Assembly (NCBI RefSeq): GCF_022539665.2
Contig: NC_081340.1
Coordinates: forward strand, 7,997,357-8,061,356
Source of the DNA: Daphnia carinata
Taxonomy: Eukaryota > Arthropoda > Branchiopoda > Diplostraca > Daphniidae
Reading direction: 5' to 3'
DNA: 64,000 nt
This document shows positions 12,801 to 24,414 of this stretch, one piece after another (position 1 is the first letter of the stretch; each line of letters begins with the position of its first letter). The notes under the pieces are model-generated. The model saw only the letters and a program-made list of their open reading frames with translations, was not told the origin of the DNA and ran no database searches. The translations under genes were made by a program, and so were the position numbers.

Positions 12801-15183
12801 TGGAGGTGCCGAGCAGAAACGAACTACCCGACTCCCTGGGCACGGTCCAGCGCAGTGAAGACGTCCTACAGGGCGTCGTCTCCGACAACAATTGCCGTGA
12901 CGACCCGTGTTTCAACAGCGGCAACTGCACCATCACCTGGAACGACTTCCAGTAAGTAGATTTTCTTTCAAATTAAAACCTATTCAAAATTTAAAACAAA
13001 AAATTCATTTGAAATAGGTGCATCTGCCCACCTGGATTCAAGGGGAAAACTTGCTCCGAACTGGAATTCTGCGCCATTCATCAATGTCCGACTGGCGGCC
13101 AGTGCCACAATTTGAACGACGGCTACGAATGTCTGACGAGCGCCACTTTTAACGGCGTCAACAGCACCGTCGAGTACACTAGCGTCGGAATCGACGGATC
13201 GAACGTCGAGAACCAACTGGAACAGACGGTCCAGTTCTCTTTCCGTTCCAGGCAAGGCGGTACTGTTTTGACGATCCAAAACGAAGCCAGTCTCCACGTC
13301 CGGTTCCTCCGACTGGACATTGAGAGTCGCGGCATCGTCATCCGCTGGATCGCTAAAAGCGGACTGGTCGTCAACGAAAGTCTCCACGAATTGCCGGAGG
13401 CTCTCGACGGCTCTTGGCATTCCGTCTCGCTCAATTTGCCCGGCAACTTCTCCTTGGCCGAACTGGTGGCACCGGAAGGCCAAATCACCTTGGGCGGAAG
13501 TGAAACGGAAACCACAACGGTCCATTCGCTGGTCGAACGACAAGTGCCAGACGAGACGACCATCTTGCCCGACCAGAACGATAACGAAACCGGGCCGGCC
13601 GTCATGTTGATCCTTCCCGATTCAGTGCCTTATCGCGGATGTCTCAACGAATTCCGCGTCGGTGGATTGCTTTTGCCTTTCTTTCCTACTTCGGACCTGT
13701 TGAGCGATCCATCGGCTCGCAAATTCCGTCCCGTCAGCGCCGATCAGCTGACCAAGCTGGAACTGGAATGCCGATTGTGTTACGACCACGAATGCCAAAA
13801 CGGAGCCAAATGCCTGGACCCACTGGCCAATTACACTTGCGACTGTCTGTCCGGCTACGAAGGTGATCTCTGCCAAATCAACATTGACGAATGCGTCGAT
13901 CATCTTTGCGTCAATGGCGACTGTCTCGACGGTGTTGCCAATTACACCTGCACGTGTCGGGCCGGATGGACCGGATGGCTGTAAGTTTCCTCTATTTTTT
14001 TGTGCATTCTACAGCGAAATGATTTGAATTTTAAATTACAGGTGTGACGAAGACATTAACGAATGCGAACCGGACCCGTGCCAGAACAATGCCACCTGTG
14101 AGAACTTGATTGGCCGTTACTTTTGTAACTGTACGGAAGATTACGTCGGCGTCGATTGCGAGAAGCCGCGCGTCGTCACTTGCGCTAACGAGCCTTGCCG
14201 CAACAGCGCCAATTGCACGGACCTTTTCGATCCCGTGACTCTTTTGGCCAACAACTACACCTGCCATTGCCCGTTTGGCTACGACGGAATCAATTGCGAC
14301 AACCAAATCGATTTCTGTTTGGTCCTCGATCCTTGTCGCAACGGCGCATTCTGCACTGGCGTTTCTTTCGAGCCCGTAAGTCTCTTTTTATCAACACAAA
14401 CAATTGCTTCAAGTTCTCAACATCGAATTGTGTGCAGGGATACATTTGCGAGTGCGACGAAGGATTCTCTGGCGACCATTGCGAGATCGACATCAACGAA
14501 TGCGCTCAACGTCCTTGTCTCAATGGCGGCCGTTGTATCGACGGCGTCAACAATTTCACCTGCGATTGCACGTCGACCGGCTACGAAGGATACCTGTGCG
14601 AAGTCGACGTTGACGAATGCCGCCGTGACGATCCTTGCGTCCGAGGACGATGCATCAACTCGGCCGGCAGTTACAGCTGTTTGTGCGAGAGCGAGGAAGA
14701 TTGCGGCCGTCATTGCGATCGTAAAGATCCCTGCCGCATTGTCCCCTTGAACGCAAATGTAAGTAACTCATTTCTCATTGATTTTTTTTTTTTATTTTTT
14801 AAAATTGAATTATTTTTTTACAAAAAAATTAGGAATCTGTGTGTTACAACGGAGCGAAGTGTACGTCCTATTGTGACGACGTGGACAAGATGACAGGGTT
14901 GCCCGTCTACCGTTGCTCCTGCGCCGACGGATACGAAGGAGCCGATTGTTCTCTGCAGAGCACTACCCGACTGGAACCTCATTTGAAATTGGTGGCCATC
15001 ATCGTACCGATCGTAGCGGCTTTGTTGCTGATCGCCTTGGTGGGTGTCGTCATTTTCGTGATGATGGCGCGGAACAAGCGGGCCACTCGCGGCACTTACA
15101 GTCCGTCCAGACAGGAAATGTTTAGTCCGCGCGTAGAAATGGGCCAAGTCATGAAACCTCCACCGGAAGAACGACTCATTTAA
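6802..15183 (+). CDS. crb: Crumbs, transmembrane apical polarity protein
   Basis: Crumbs organises the apical membrane and zonula adherens of epithelia; its short tail binds Stardust/Pals1 (PDZ) and FERM proteins. Fifteen coding exons: 6802-7026, 7267-7651, 7719-8199, 8274-8427, 8487-9207, 9298-9522, 9583-9897, 9970-11344, 11423-12109, 12169-12432, 12758-12951, 13018-13980, 14042-14375, 14438-14758, 14833-15183. All junctions are GT-AG and phase-compatible, predicting about 2330 aa. Order: signal peptide (hydrophobic residues about 14-28), an N-terminal laminin-G-like domain, about 24 EGF repeats (many with DECxxxPCxNxGTC calcium-binding consensus), then three laminin-G domains separated by EGF repeats, eight more EGF repeats, one membrane helix and a 38-40-residue tail. 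The tail carries the FERM-binding RGTYSPS segment and ends PPPEERLI, the diagnostic Crumbs terminus. The four-LamG layout matches the insect protein. Exon 8 contains an apparent +2 (or -1) frameshift near 10293-10303, inside an EGF repeat; the total coding length has remainder two for this reason alone. Confidence 0.96.
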
Positions 15184-16400
15184 ATAACAACCAAATGGGT
15201 CGAGGCATTTTTGGAATTTTCTCGTTATTTTATCTAATCGTCGCTTATTGACCTTATTTTTTACTACAACGTATAGGAAATGTGTCAGTGTGCCTTTTGT
15301 GAAATAGCAGAAGAGTTTGGTGGAGGATCTTGTGATGGTACGCAGATACTAAAGAAAAACAAATTTTTAACAGCATAACAAAAGAGTAACTAAAAATTCA
15401 CCTTTCCCTTCAAACCCGACTATAATATCGAGACCTTGGTGCCTTTTTTTTTTTAAATTGTTTCCGTCGATTGTAATCATAATTAAGGTTGTACATTTTT
15501 ATCTTTGAAAAGATGACGAGTTTCGATCTCCTTTTTTTTCAAAAAAATAATCCAATGGGTGATCGCTCTCTCTCTCTGTTTGCATTTTGTTTTTCTTTTA
15601 AAGAAAAAAAAAAGACCCTATTCCCTCCACAACAGTATATAAGATGAATAATCTAATCATTGGCAAAAGGCAACTTGTTCACGCCACCCCCAACAACAAT
15701 GACGTTGCCTCTTGCTCCCTTTCTAACCGCGATTCCTTTTTGATTAGATTCTACAAAAAAAATGTACAGAGCTGCAGATGCCCCCTCCCTTTTTTAATGG
15801 TCCGATCAACGTGTTATATATAGATATCCACTTCTCTTTTTAAAAAACAATTTGCATTCCATGTGTATGTGTGTTTTTTGGGCTTCGTGTGAGCGTCTCC
15901 ACACAGCCGTCCATAAAACTAAACCCTTATTAGCTCGACTCCGTCCGCGTCCCGCCCCGTGTTTACATGTCTCGCCTTTTTTTTTTTGCATTTCCAACGA
16001 AATGAAAATGCCTTTCTTTTTTTTTTGTAAGTGTTAGTATAAAACCATTTTTTTTTTTATCAGTTGATTTTTTTTTGTTTTTTTGGGAGGGTGGGTTCTT
16101 TATTTTTTAATTGAAAATGGTAGACTCGTCTGCCATGTTTCACTGATTTGTTTCTTGTCCTTTTTTTTTTTAATTGTATGTACCATCCTTGTGTAAAAGT
16201 TACCCCTTTCCTCTTCCTTTATTGTTTTACAGCATAACCCGCCCCAGGTTTTTTTCCCATTATGTGCTCCGCTCGTATATACACCTTTCCGTTGTACATT
16301 GACTCACTTGCTTTTGATTCTTTTCTTAAAGCAGAACACAACTGACTTTGGGCTGCAGATGGGAATCTCCGTGCCATCGTCAGTATTTTTAGGTAGATGA
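15184..16400 (+). other. probable crumbs 3' UTR and spacer
   Basis: No coding potential is visible. The sequence is T-rich with many T(8-11) runs, as expected for a 3' UTR following the TAA at 15181-15183. I could not identify one convincing poly(A) signal, so the end of the transcript is not defined. The downstream neighbour is convergent. Confidence 0.45.
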
Positions 16401-16663
16401 CACAGTTGGGGGCTAATCAGATTTTGTGTCGAGGAAAAAGAGAAATGTTTGTTTAGAGCTGATTGGGGAAGTGAAATTCAACGACAAAACCTCAATTTCG
16501 TGAAACCTGTTATATTGCTTGAGAATATGTTGCAAGTTGGAGCAGATTTTGTCAGACAGCTTCTTAACCATACAGCAGTCCGTCTGTGGTTGACTTGTTG
16601 GATGACCAGTAGCTCCCACCTGCTGCCAAGGTCTTTGACGTATTCATTGATGATGATGGTAAT

Positions 16664-19396
16664 TTACTTTTTCTTTTTTGCTGGAACAAAAATATTATTT
16701 GTTATGCATGTTTTCAGAATTTGTGGCAGCAACACGACAGGCTTACTTTGCAGTTGAGCTTTTATCTTGTTTGGGAAGAGGAGCTTGTCTAAATTGGTTA
16801 AAGGCATTTCAACGAAGATAGAGACAGCAAATGCCATGATGAAGGTGGTCACCAAAATTCCAAAGTAAGTTGTGACGTAAATGTATTCACTCATGTAGAC
16901 AGGCTTGCGCATGTGAGAAAGGTAGGCAAACATGTAATGAAGATGAAGGAGGTAGACGGCATAGCTCAGACGGCTGAGTGGGAGGAAGAATTTCCATGAC
17001 AGAAACTGGTGAAGAAAACCTGTTAAAGAGAAACAGAGTAATGTTTCCAAAAGATTCACATTTTGACCCTTAAAAATTTTTTGTAAATGCAGTTAAATCA
17101 AAACAAGAACCTCCATATCCGTGAGTACAGGCGAAGACGACCCATCCAATTACAAGGGCCCAAGCCGAGTGATGGAGGACTCCATATGAGACCTGAACAA
17201 TCGGATTAATGACTGGAACTGTATTTCCATTCAAGTAAGGGGTCATTCCGTAGGTCACGGCCATCCCAGTCAACGTGGCCATCACCCAACCCGTAACAAC
17301 TAGGCACTATAAATGAATGACTTCATTAAGTATCTCATCTTTTATATCTCGTTTTTGATTGAGTCTTACTTTATTAATGTGGATTGTTTTATTTTTTGTC
17401 TTGTACAGCAACCATCCCAGCAAAATTCCTATTATGTAGGAAGGAAATCGAGCAAACGTCTCTGCGTAATGTTTGTCTGCGTATATGTCGATTTTTAATC
17501 CGTCAGATCTAAACGTCAGCCAAACAAAAATGAATGAAATTTCAACTAACTGCCGCGAAAAAAAAAAAAAAAAACAGAAAGAAGATTGACTCACGTTCTC
17601 AACCAAAAAGTCGTGGCAGGTAGATCGTATACGATAAAGCGTGTCGTGGATATTGCTAGACAGACTAACAAGCTCCCAATAGCGCAAAGGATTCCGGCTC
17701 TCTTCCAACGCCACAGTGGATAAATTAGTAGCGGACTGATCCATAACATTTGCATGTCGCAGGCAAGATACCAAGTCTCTCCAGCTCCCACGGTTGGATT
17801 CGTCCACCAATTCTTTGTCAGATGCACGTAATTATTGATGTACAGCATGTTGGTCCACCAATTCTTTCTGACATCTTTACTCTTTTGCTCGATGAGATGC
17901 CAGTCAGGACCACTTCCCAAATACGGATAAAGTGTCGTTACGAATGCCAGAACAAAAGCGTAAACTGGAGTCAGCCTTTAAAATCACATAAAATTAACAC
18001 TGGATGCATAAGTGGGTTCATTTAATCCAAATAATTTTTTTCTGAAATATGACATGATTACCTCATGTATCTGTGACCGTAAAATCGTTTGATGTTGAAG
18101 AATCCATCGTTTTGATCCAACTGACGCAGTTGCGTAAACGCCACCAAAAGGCCACTGAGCAAAAAGAACGTGTCAACTGCGAATAATCCGTTTGTGACGA
18201 ACTGGAATTGCAAGTGTAAAGTTTTCTGCACGCCAGACGAGAACGTTTCAAATTATTTGGTGGACGTGTAAATACGTTGTTGAATAAGGTATTTTTATTA
18301 TTTAAGAACCAACTGGACATTACTTCTAACATCATTTGCCGGTTGTAGATGAATCTTGTTAAAGTGAGTCCTCCGCCAACGTGAATTAACACGATCCAAC
18401 AAATAGCCAAAACGCGTATGCCGTGCAAACAAGATAAGTCATCTTTACTATTCTCCGTCGTCTCGAATAACGTTTTACAATTGCGTTTAGCAGAGAAACA
18501 CTGAAGCAACTGAATGGCCCATGAGGAATCAACTGTTTTCTGTTCCTTTTTATTGCACAAGACATCGTAACCTGTTGCTGTAAAAACAGTGATGGCTAAA
18601 AGACCAAACGCTGACCTGAAAATCAAAATATTGTAAGGCAACTGCAGCTGGAAAAAAAATGATATGCAACACTTACAGAACGATGAGAGTCACATTATCG
18701 AATGTCGTTCTACGATTGTGAATTTTCTCCTCAGTGTAACAGTAATCTTCGCTTGAGATGGCCATGATTGAGAAGTTTTTACCTTTGCTGACACGATGTC
18801 CGACTTGCTGGGCAACTGCAGAACGCAAGTCACTGGCAGTGCATGTCGATGGCAAGCAAAAGCCGACGCTGGGCTTCTGGTAAAAATAAATATTTTCCAC
18901 ATCTGCGTCCGGAATATCATCGAAGCTTTCTTCTTCTACGACGGGTTCCAGTCCAAAAAAAACAGTGCAATACTGTCCCTTGAACGAAACCGCATCAGAC
19001 TGGACAGATAGACATCCATCAAATAACCCCGACTCGTGATGCACGTTCTCGCCTCCTTCGATGTGGATCAAGTTTTCAATCACTTTGCCAGACGATTCGT
19101 ACACTGCATTCAAATAACATTTGTTGTAGTCCTTCAACTTAAAATTGAATGGCATCTTACTTACTCTGTACTGCCCACGATTCACGGTGGTGAAGAGCCG
19201 TCAGATATTCCCGAGTATCACGAATGCATTCTTCGCTGACGTCAGAGTTGACTGATGCGGTTGGCACACTTCGATGAACCCACCACTCATCGAGTATATT
19301 TTGGCTTACCGAAGGTAATTCAAGACTGTTGATTATTGGCACAGTACGAAAAAGTGAAATGACCAAGAAGACAAGAAGAAACAATCTTGTCGACAT
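16664..19396 (-). CDS. NRF-6-like membrane acyltransferase (gene A)
   Basis: Family: nose resistant to fluoxetine, an extracellular NRF domain followed by an acyltransferase-3 multispan domain; the C. elegans members act in lipid/yolk and drug uptake. Exons on the minus strand: 19165-19396, 18677-19103, 18324-18615, 18062-18225, 17595-17975, 17370-17508, 17111-17306, 16747-17019, 16664-16680, predicting 706 aa. The start is set at 19396 because a signal peptide follows directly (hydrophobic residues about 4-22). The NRF domain (about residues 40-215) shows the family cysteines, the segment ESSGK and the motif CLPSTC. The acyltransferase part (about 265-690) has the conserved histidine in GIRVLAICWIVLIH, then FFLLSGLLVAF, a WYLACDMQM segment and HGYGG. 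The last exon is only 17 nt and yields a C-terminal KKKK, a possible ER-retrieval dilysine. Exon layout and phases match genes B and C. The exact substrate is unknown. Confidence 0.87.
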
Positions 19397-20119
19397 GGCT
19401 GTGAACCGTAATATGTGCAGAAGCTTTGATGTCTTGTGTTTGGGGTAAGTATGTAGGCTACATCGTTTGGAGTGGTACGAAATGCGAGCACGAGAAACTG
19501 GTTTCAAGCCAGTTGAACGAGTCTCAGGAGAAAGTGATTAGTCGGTAAGAAACTCTTCGCCCCCAGCAATCAACAACGAGCAACTGGCTTTCTTGTTCTA
19601 ACAATTTTTAAAACTATTATCCCATTTCAAAAGGAGGATGGCCAAGTATTGGGTGCGACGTAGAGCCAGCGCGGAGCAGAGATGATGTATGCCTCCGAAA
19701 TGTCCCAGTTTCTCGACTAGCTTTCCTTTCCTAATCAAGTTTTCCTGCTAGATGCAGACTGGCACAACTAATTTGAAAAGTGCTATCGTAAATTTAAATA
19801 TCACATATGTCTACGATCTCTCATTCTGTTTTTGGAATTTTTAACTCTTTTATTGGTTACATTCTAAGTCAGGGATCAACGGAGTAATACCGCAAGAACC
19901 ATCTACCCATTATTTCTCCGGACCGTTTGTACTAGCAGGGATTTTTTTCAAATTTCAGCATTCAGCATATCCTTCCAGCGACTATAATGCTCCAGCTTTT
20001 TTCTCCCCCAAAAGCTAGTTTTCATTGATTTTTCTTTGCTGAAAAAAGGGAAGAATTAAATGCCTATATTACGTCACACTATTAATCGCTCGATACTTAC
20101 TTTATCGAGTTTTTAATTC
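19397..20119. promoter_or_regulatory. 5' flank of NRF-6-like gene A
   Basis: No gene is seen. On the minus strand an ACATAC-containing element (plus-strand GTATGTAGGCT at 19449-19459) lies about 55 bp upstream of the start codon. A closely similar element stands at the same distance upstream of gene B (27771-27782), its truncated copy (38208-38219) and the second copy of gene C (41587-41596). It is therefore a candidate core-promoter or 5' UTR element shared by the family. Confidence 0.4.
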
Positions 20120-20268
20120 CTGTTGGAAGACAAGCTCTTCCAAACAAATTTTTAAGGAATGGCATCTCCACTGCGACGGAGACGCCAGCGATCAGGGCGA
20201 TCAAGAAGCCAACATAGGACAGCACCAATCACGAACTGCGTCATTTTCATTGATTGGCGACCATACTA
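20115..20268 (-). pseudogene. relic exon of an NRF-6-like gene
   Basis: Read on the minus strand, this stretch encodes one membrane helix followed by VAVEMPFLKNLFG. That matches the last long exon of the NRF-6-like genes nearby (gene A has IFVEMPLTNLDKLLF at the same place). An in-frame TAG lies just upstream and no other exons of a gene were found around it. A donor-like GTAAGTATC follows at the 3' side, as in the intact genes. I read it as a surviving fragment of a lost cluster member; a terminal exon of an unrecognised gene is less likely. Confidence 0.55.
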
Positions 20269-20560
20269 AGCCATTGATGACAACACTGTTAAGTAAGGTA
20301 AAGGTGAGACAAAAACGGAGAAATAAGCAACCCACCATTGTGATGAAAGAAATTCAAATGTTTGAAGCCCTTCCTTGTCCTAATACACATAATGTCGGCC
20401 TTAGGGAGTGTTCACATAAGGTACAGCTCTGTTAACTTATTTGGCATATGGAAAGGCTCTAGTCTATTCAAGTCATATATAAAGAAACAATTCAGTAAAA
20501 GAACAGACAGGAGATTGTGGAAGGATGTATGTTGAAAATAATAGAAAGAGACAGGGAAAT

Positions 20561-21015
20561 TTACCCAAATAGTCTGTTTACTTTCAACTCATCTTTTTGA
20601 ACTACTAGCCAGCAGCTTAGTTCACATGGCACTGGTTCTGTTGGATTAAACTCACATTCTTGTCCATGAGACTTTAGGGTAGCTAACTTCAGTTTTGCTT
20701 TGCAACCATTGATAGAGTTATAACCAGTGATGGTAACCTGGAATTATAACTGAGAAGCCTATTACTCTGTTTAGTCCTGGTTCAAACTTAACAACTAACT
20801 AACCTGTATGACTGTTTCCAGGGGTATTATGCTTTGTCCCACCAACAGGACAAGTTGGTTGTCCTGAAATCCTTTCATGAACCCATGCAGAGCAAAATGT
20901 AGTGACTGCAAAGAGGGCAGTGTCGTATAAGACACTTTGGCGATGTTTACAACGATTTACTGAAATGTACTGCGATTACCAGTAACGAATTTTCGAAAAT
21001 GGAGGAAACGATCAT
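20561..21015 (-). CDS. small orphan protein, 104 aa, three exons
   Basis: Three minus-strand exons, 20980-21015, 20804-20905 and 20561-20737, join in phase 0 with clean GT-AG introns (74 and 66 bp) and give a 104-residue open frame from ATG to TAA. The protein begins MIVSSIFENSLL, contains a hydrophobic stretch LVLLVGQSIIPLETVIQVTI, and carries three cysteines in its second half (in GCKAKL, QECEF and CELSC). No domain is recognised and there is no signal peptide or obvious membrane helix. Support comes from consistent phases and splice sites only, and the protein is too short for codon statistics to be decisive. The start is divergent from the non-coding plus-strand array that begins about 200 bp away, so the two may share a promoter. 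Confidence 0.5.
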
Positions 21016-21189
21016 CCCTCGTTTACTTCAACTTAATATCTATTGATTTCAAGCTCCATTAGGAAAGACCAAACGGAGTCACAGAAAATGTTGACCTAAT
21101 TAATTAATAGTTTTCTGGCATAAGGTTGTAATCCTTCATTTTGTTTCTTTTAGCAGGTAACAGAAAGAACAGAAATACAAATTGTGATG

Positions 21190-22917
21190 GTGCCATCGCG
21201 TGGTAGAAAAATAAAGCTTGTTCTCGCTGCCTGTCGGGCATTGAGAGAAGCTTAGGTCAGAACTGCCACCTTGTCGTTCTGCCATTTCGATCAGGAACCT
21301 TGCCGATGTAAAATGTAAGTGTTCACTGAATAGAATTTCATTTTTTTCCTTCGTTTTACTTGAATTGCTCCATTTTTATCTCATTTGGCTAGATCCGTTT
21401 ATGACTGTTTAAATTATGTTGGATATTGTTACTCAGTTAATATTACCTTACTTTGGAAGTAGAAAAGCGCAAGTTTTTGGGAAGAGGTTTCCCAGTGAAA
21501 GGTATAAGTATGGCAGTCAACATTAACTTTCTATGTGAACTGCATATAAGTTATCTATAGAAAAATAACCTTTTTTCTTGTCTAGTCCAATAGTTTTGGT
21601 AACTCGATTAGCAAGGATGACTGCGGATAACCTGGATAGGGTTTTGGCAGATCCAATGCTGCTTGCTTGTAATTTCCATGGGGTTACATCCTCCATAGTG
21701 GATGATTCATGTAGGTGGGTTTCCTGGACATTGAGTATTTAGCGGTGAAAAGATTCTGATTTTTTAGGGTTGATCTTCCACTGCAGAAATAGTAGTATAT
21801 TGCCACTGTCTACCAAGTCATTGTTCTGGTATGGAGCTATTGAAAAATGTCAACTTTGGAAATATGGTACAAATTTTATGGTGAAGCAGCTGGTAATGTG
21901 CTATATGCTGTGATCTATGTTTTCTGCATGCTAAAAACGACAAGTATAACTTTTTGGTTTTGAATTATAGGATTTAATGGTATGAATTTTTCTCTTCCCA
22001 TAGTTTTGACAACTTAATAAGCAGTATGATTGGATAGTCAGGCTTGAATTTTTACAGGCCCCATGCTGTTTCCTTCTATTTTCCATGAGGTCACATATCC
22101 CTGCTGATAATTCATGTAGGTGGGTTTGTTTCAATTGAACATATTTACAGATGATATTCTCATTTTCTAGAGTTGAATGTCCATAGCACATGCAGAAGTA
22201 TTTTGTGACCATCTATCTGTCATGGTACTGGTATGGAGCTATCGAACAATCGTGGTGAAGCAGCCTGGTATTGTCGTGCAATCAATGCTTTATGCATGCA
22301 ACAGGTGATGGTAAGCATTGGTAACTTTCTGGTTTTGAAAAAATAAAGACTTTGTGGTAAATATTTGTCTTTTCTAAATTTATCCTTGATTAGAGGAATG
22401 ACTGGGTAACCTGACAATGATTTAGACAGACCCAAAGCTTCTTGCTTATTCCTCTTCCTGTGAGGTTACATCCCTTGGTGGATTATTTATGTAGGTGAGT
22501 TTGTTGAAAATTGGAAGTGTTCAGTGGTGACAAATTTCATTTTCTAGGGTTGATCTCTTAATGCCCTAGCAGAAGTATTTTGCCATCTGTCCATCTAACC
22601 ATGGTTCTTGTATGGGATGCTTGGAAAGTGGCTAGTTCAATGACATGTAGGACATACAATACTGTGTGGTGAAGCAGCCTGCAAACATTAGGTACTGTGA
22701 TCAATTGTTTCTGTATGAGGTGACATTAAACATTACTAACTTTTTGTGGTGGGAATTTAATCAATTGATGTAGTTTTTCAGTGGGTAACCTATAGCGTTT
22801 CTTTAAAAACTTTTTGTAGTTTTCGAGCCTTGGTCACCAGCCTTGTATGGTTTGCTGATTCTGGGAAGTCTGCACATCAAACAGTTTCTACTCATGATCT
22901 ATGTAAGGTGTATTTTA
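21190..22917 (+). ncRNA. candidate spliced non-coding snoRNA-host-like transcript
   Basis: The plus strand shows alternating exon-like and intron-like blocks without a shared open frame. A first exon ends AAAT/GTAAGT at 21314. Exon-like blocks follow at 21586-21714, 22004-22119, about 22376-22494 and 22820-22917. Most are preceded by a pyrimidine tract plus TAG and followed by TGTAG/GTGGGT or GTGAGT. The intron-like blocks contain a conserved segment of about 170 nt that starts near GTTGATCT and ends in a GTGAAGCAGC hairpin-like part followed by an ACA triplet (21940, 22301, 22723), as H/ACA guide RNAs do. The host-gene idea is inferred from this layout. I cannot fold the RNAs or identify targets here. 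Confidence 0.35.
21586..22917 (+). repeat. diverged tandem repeat, about 390-bp period, 3-4 copies
   Basis: Three consecutive blocks starting near 21586, 22004 and 22376 align over their length. Shared landmarks are a central TGCTGCTTGC-like part, a TCCATG..GGTTACATCC part, ATTCATGTAGGTGGGT, GTTGATCT, GTATGGAGCTAT and GTGAAGCAGC. A partial fourth copy starts at 22820. Divergence by eye is substantial, roughly a quarter of positions, so the array is old. Confidence 0.7.
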
Positions 22918-23689
22918 AACCATCTTGGTAAGAAACAGTTACGTATGACCTTTTTACGATATTACTTTTTCGTCGGTTTATAATGTTTCGACAATTTCTT
23001 GGTGATATTAATAGGGGATGCCTTTTCTGCGGTTGGAACGCCGGACGATCGATAACGTTATTCCTGAGTGTAAATGTCAGTGTTGCCTTTGGGAAACTTA
23101 TGGGAAGGAAGTTTTATGTGGTAAATACACAGATGGATAAGGTAGTTCACTGTAGGAGATATACCAGTACTAACTTTTTTTTTTTCTTTATGTAGATACG
23201 AGATTCAATAGGAGCGTTGGGGTTTTCAGTTTGTCGGTGTGGTTGAAGGAAGCTGGATTGCCGTCCGAAGTTTTCTTAATAGTTCTCGTATTTAAAACAT
23301 AACAAATTGCCAATGTGCTGTTTTCTGTACCGTTTTACTATGACCTGTGATAAGTTTGCTGCGACCTTTATGGTTACTGCTTTTGGCAGAGAAAATGGTG
23401 ATGTGATGGTTGAAAGGTATGTTATAATCGGTTTGCATCAAGTTAACCAAATGCATTATAGCGGTTAAGAGTTCTAAATTTTCTTATCTTGCATGTATTA
23501 CGTACGCCTTGAATAAGTAATTCGTTGGGTTAATGGTATCATTATCTTTCCTTACAATGAAGTTTGGAAAAGTGTCTGTAAATGCCTGTAATGTAGTAAA
23601 ATAAATAAATCAATAAAAAAAATTCCATTTATATCATACATCATTAATATTTATTTATTTTTTGAATAAAATTTATACAGCTTTTTTTT
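22918..23689. other. spacer, possible 3' part of the non-coding transcript
   Basis: No convincing coding exon was found. It may hold further introns and the last exon of the plus-strand array; AATAAA-type motifs occur at about 23602-23612. Nothing else is supported. Confidence 0.3.
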
Positions 23690-23696
23690 ATAGGGG

Positions 23697-23800
23697 TGGA
23701 ACAAATTTTTCCGCAAAATTTTTTACCGGAAAAATTTTTCTGGGAAAATTTTTTTCCAAAATTTTTTCCGGCAAAAATTTTTCTGGGAAAATTTTGCTTC
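23697..23800. repeat. A/T-tract repeat punctuated by GG/CC
   Basis: Runs of A(4-6)T(4-7) alternate with short GG, CCGG or TGGG spacers. A 23-bp segment (23730-23752) recurs exactly at 23773-23795, a 43-bp period. The block is strongly self-complementary and directly abuts a tRNA-like element. Confidence 0.6.
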
Positions 23801-23851
23801 ACGCTCGATTTTTTCATACTAGCAGCGTAAAATCAAAATTGAATATAGATA

Positions 23852-23935
23852 ATACGTCTTCCATGTGGGAGTTGAACCCTAGACCTTTGACTTCCTATGC
23901 CGCCTCTCTACCACTGAGCTATTTCTTACATACTA
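23852..23935 (-). repeat. tRNA-like element, probably a tRNA-derived SINE head
   Basis: The minus strand contains a perfect A-box (TAGCTCAGTGG) and, 38 bases on, a perfect B-box (GGTTCAACTCC), the two halves of an RNA polymerase III promoter. The acceptor and T stems do not pair properly, so this is not a functional tRNA. A tRNA-derived SINE or tRNA pseudogene explains it. Confidence 0.55.
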
Positions 23936-24089
23936 TAATACTTTAATTCTTCGTCATAACTTAAAAATCATCTGAAACTTAAATTTTTCTTGAAGGCTTG
24001 ATGTGTGGATACTTGAGCCTATCGATGGCTCAACGGACGGCCGATAGCCTGGAAACTTGACGATGGATCACTCGGAAGCTTGCCCAAGT

Positions 24090-24340
24090 TCCCCATCCCA
24101 AGTGGCCGCGTGGTGTTCTGCGGAACCCGCTCAGCTGCCCTGGGAATTCAACGTCGTATCCCTTGCATCCCTACCAGGTATCCCCTTCCAAGGGGTCACG
24201 TGGTGGTGATGGGACACAAAGCCCTGCTGCCCTGGCGGCTTTAACGCCAAGTTACATGCCACAGTCTGTGACTCGTATCCCCTCGATACCCATCTACACT
24301 TGAGCGCATGGTGGTCTGGAAACATAGCTCAGCTATCTTA
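24090..24340. repeat. degenerate GC-richer repeat of about 110 bp
   Basis: Two to three diverged units share the pattern AAG-GG-CGTGGTG followed by CTGCCCTGG and a TCGTATCCC element. The block is markedly more GC-rich than its surroundings and lies between two tRNA-like elements, suggesting repetitive-element debris. No coding frame is supported. Confidence 0.4.
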
Positions 24341-24414
24341 ACGGAGTTTTCCTCATGATTGCTACCAAAAGAATATATAGCGTCTCAATGGTATATTGGG
24401 ACATCAGTTACTTT

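Noticed and set aside
23852..23935. A functional tRNA gene on the minus strand
   Set aside because: The internal promoter boxes are perfect, but acceptor and T-stem pairing fail.
24070..24090. Short match to the 5' part of 5.8S rRNA (TGGATCACTCGG)
   Set aside because: Only about 12 bases match and the neighbouring conserved 5.8S segments are absent, so it is treated as chance or repeat debris.
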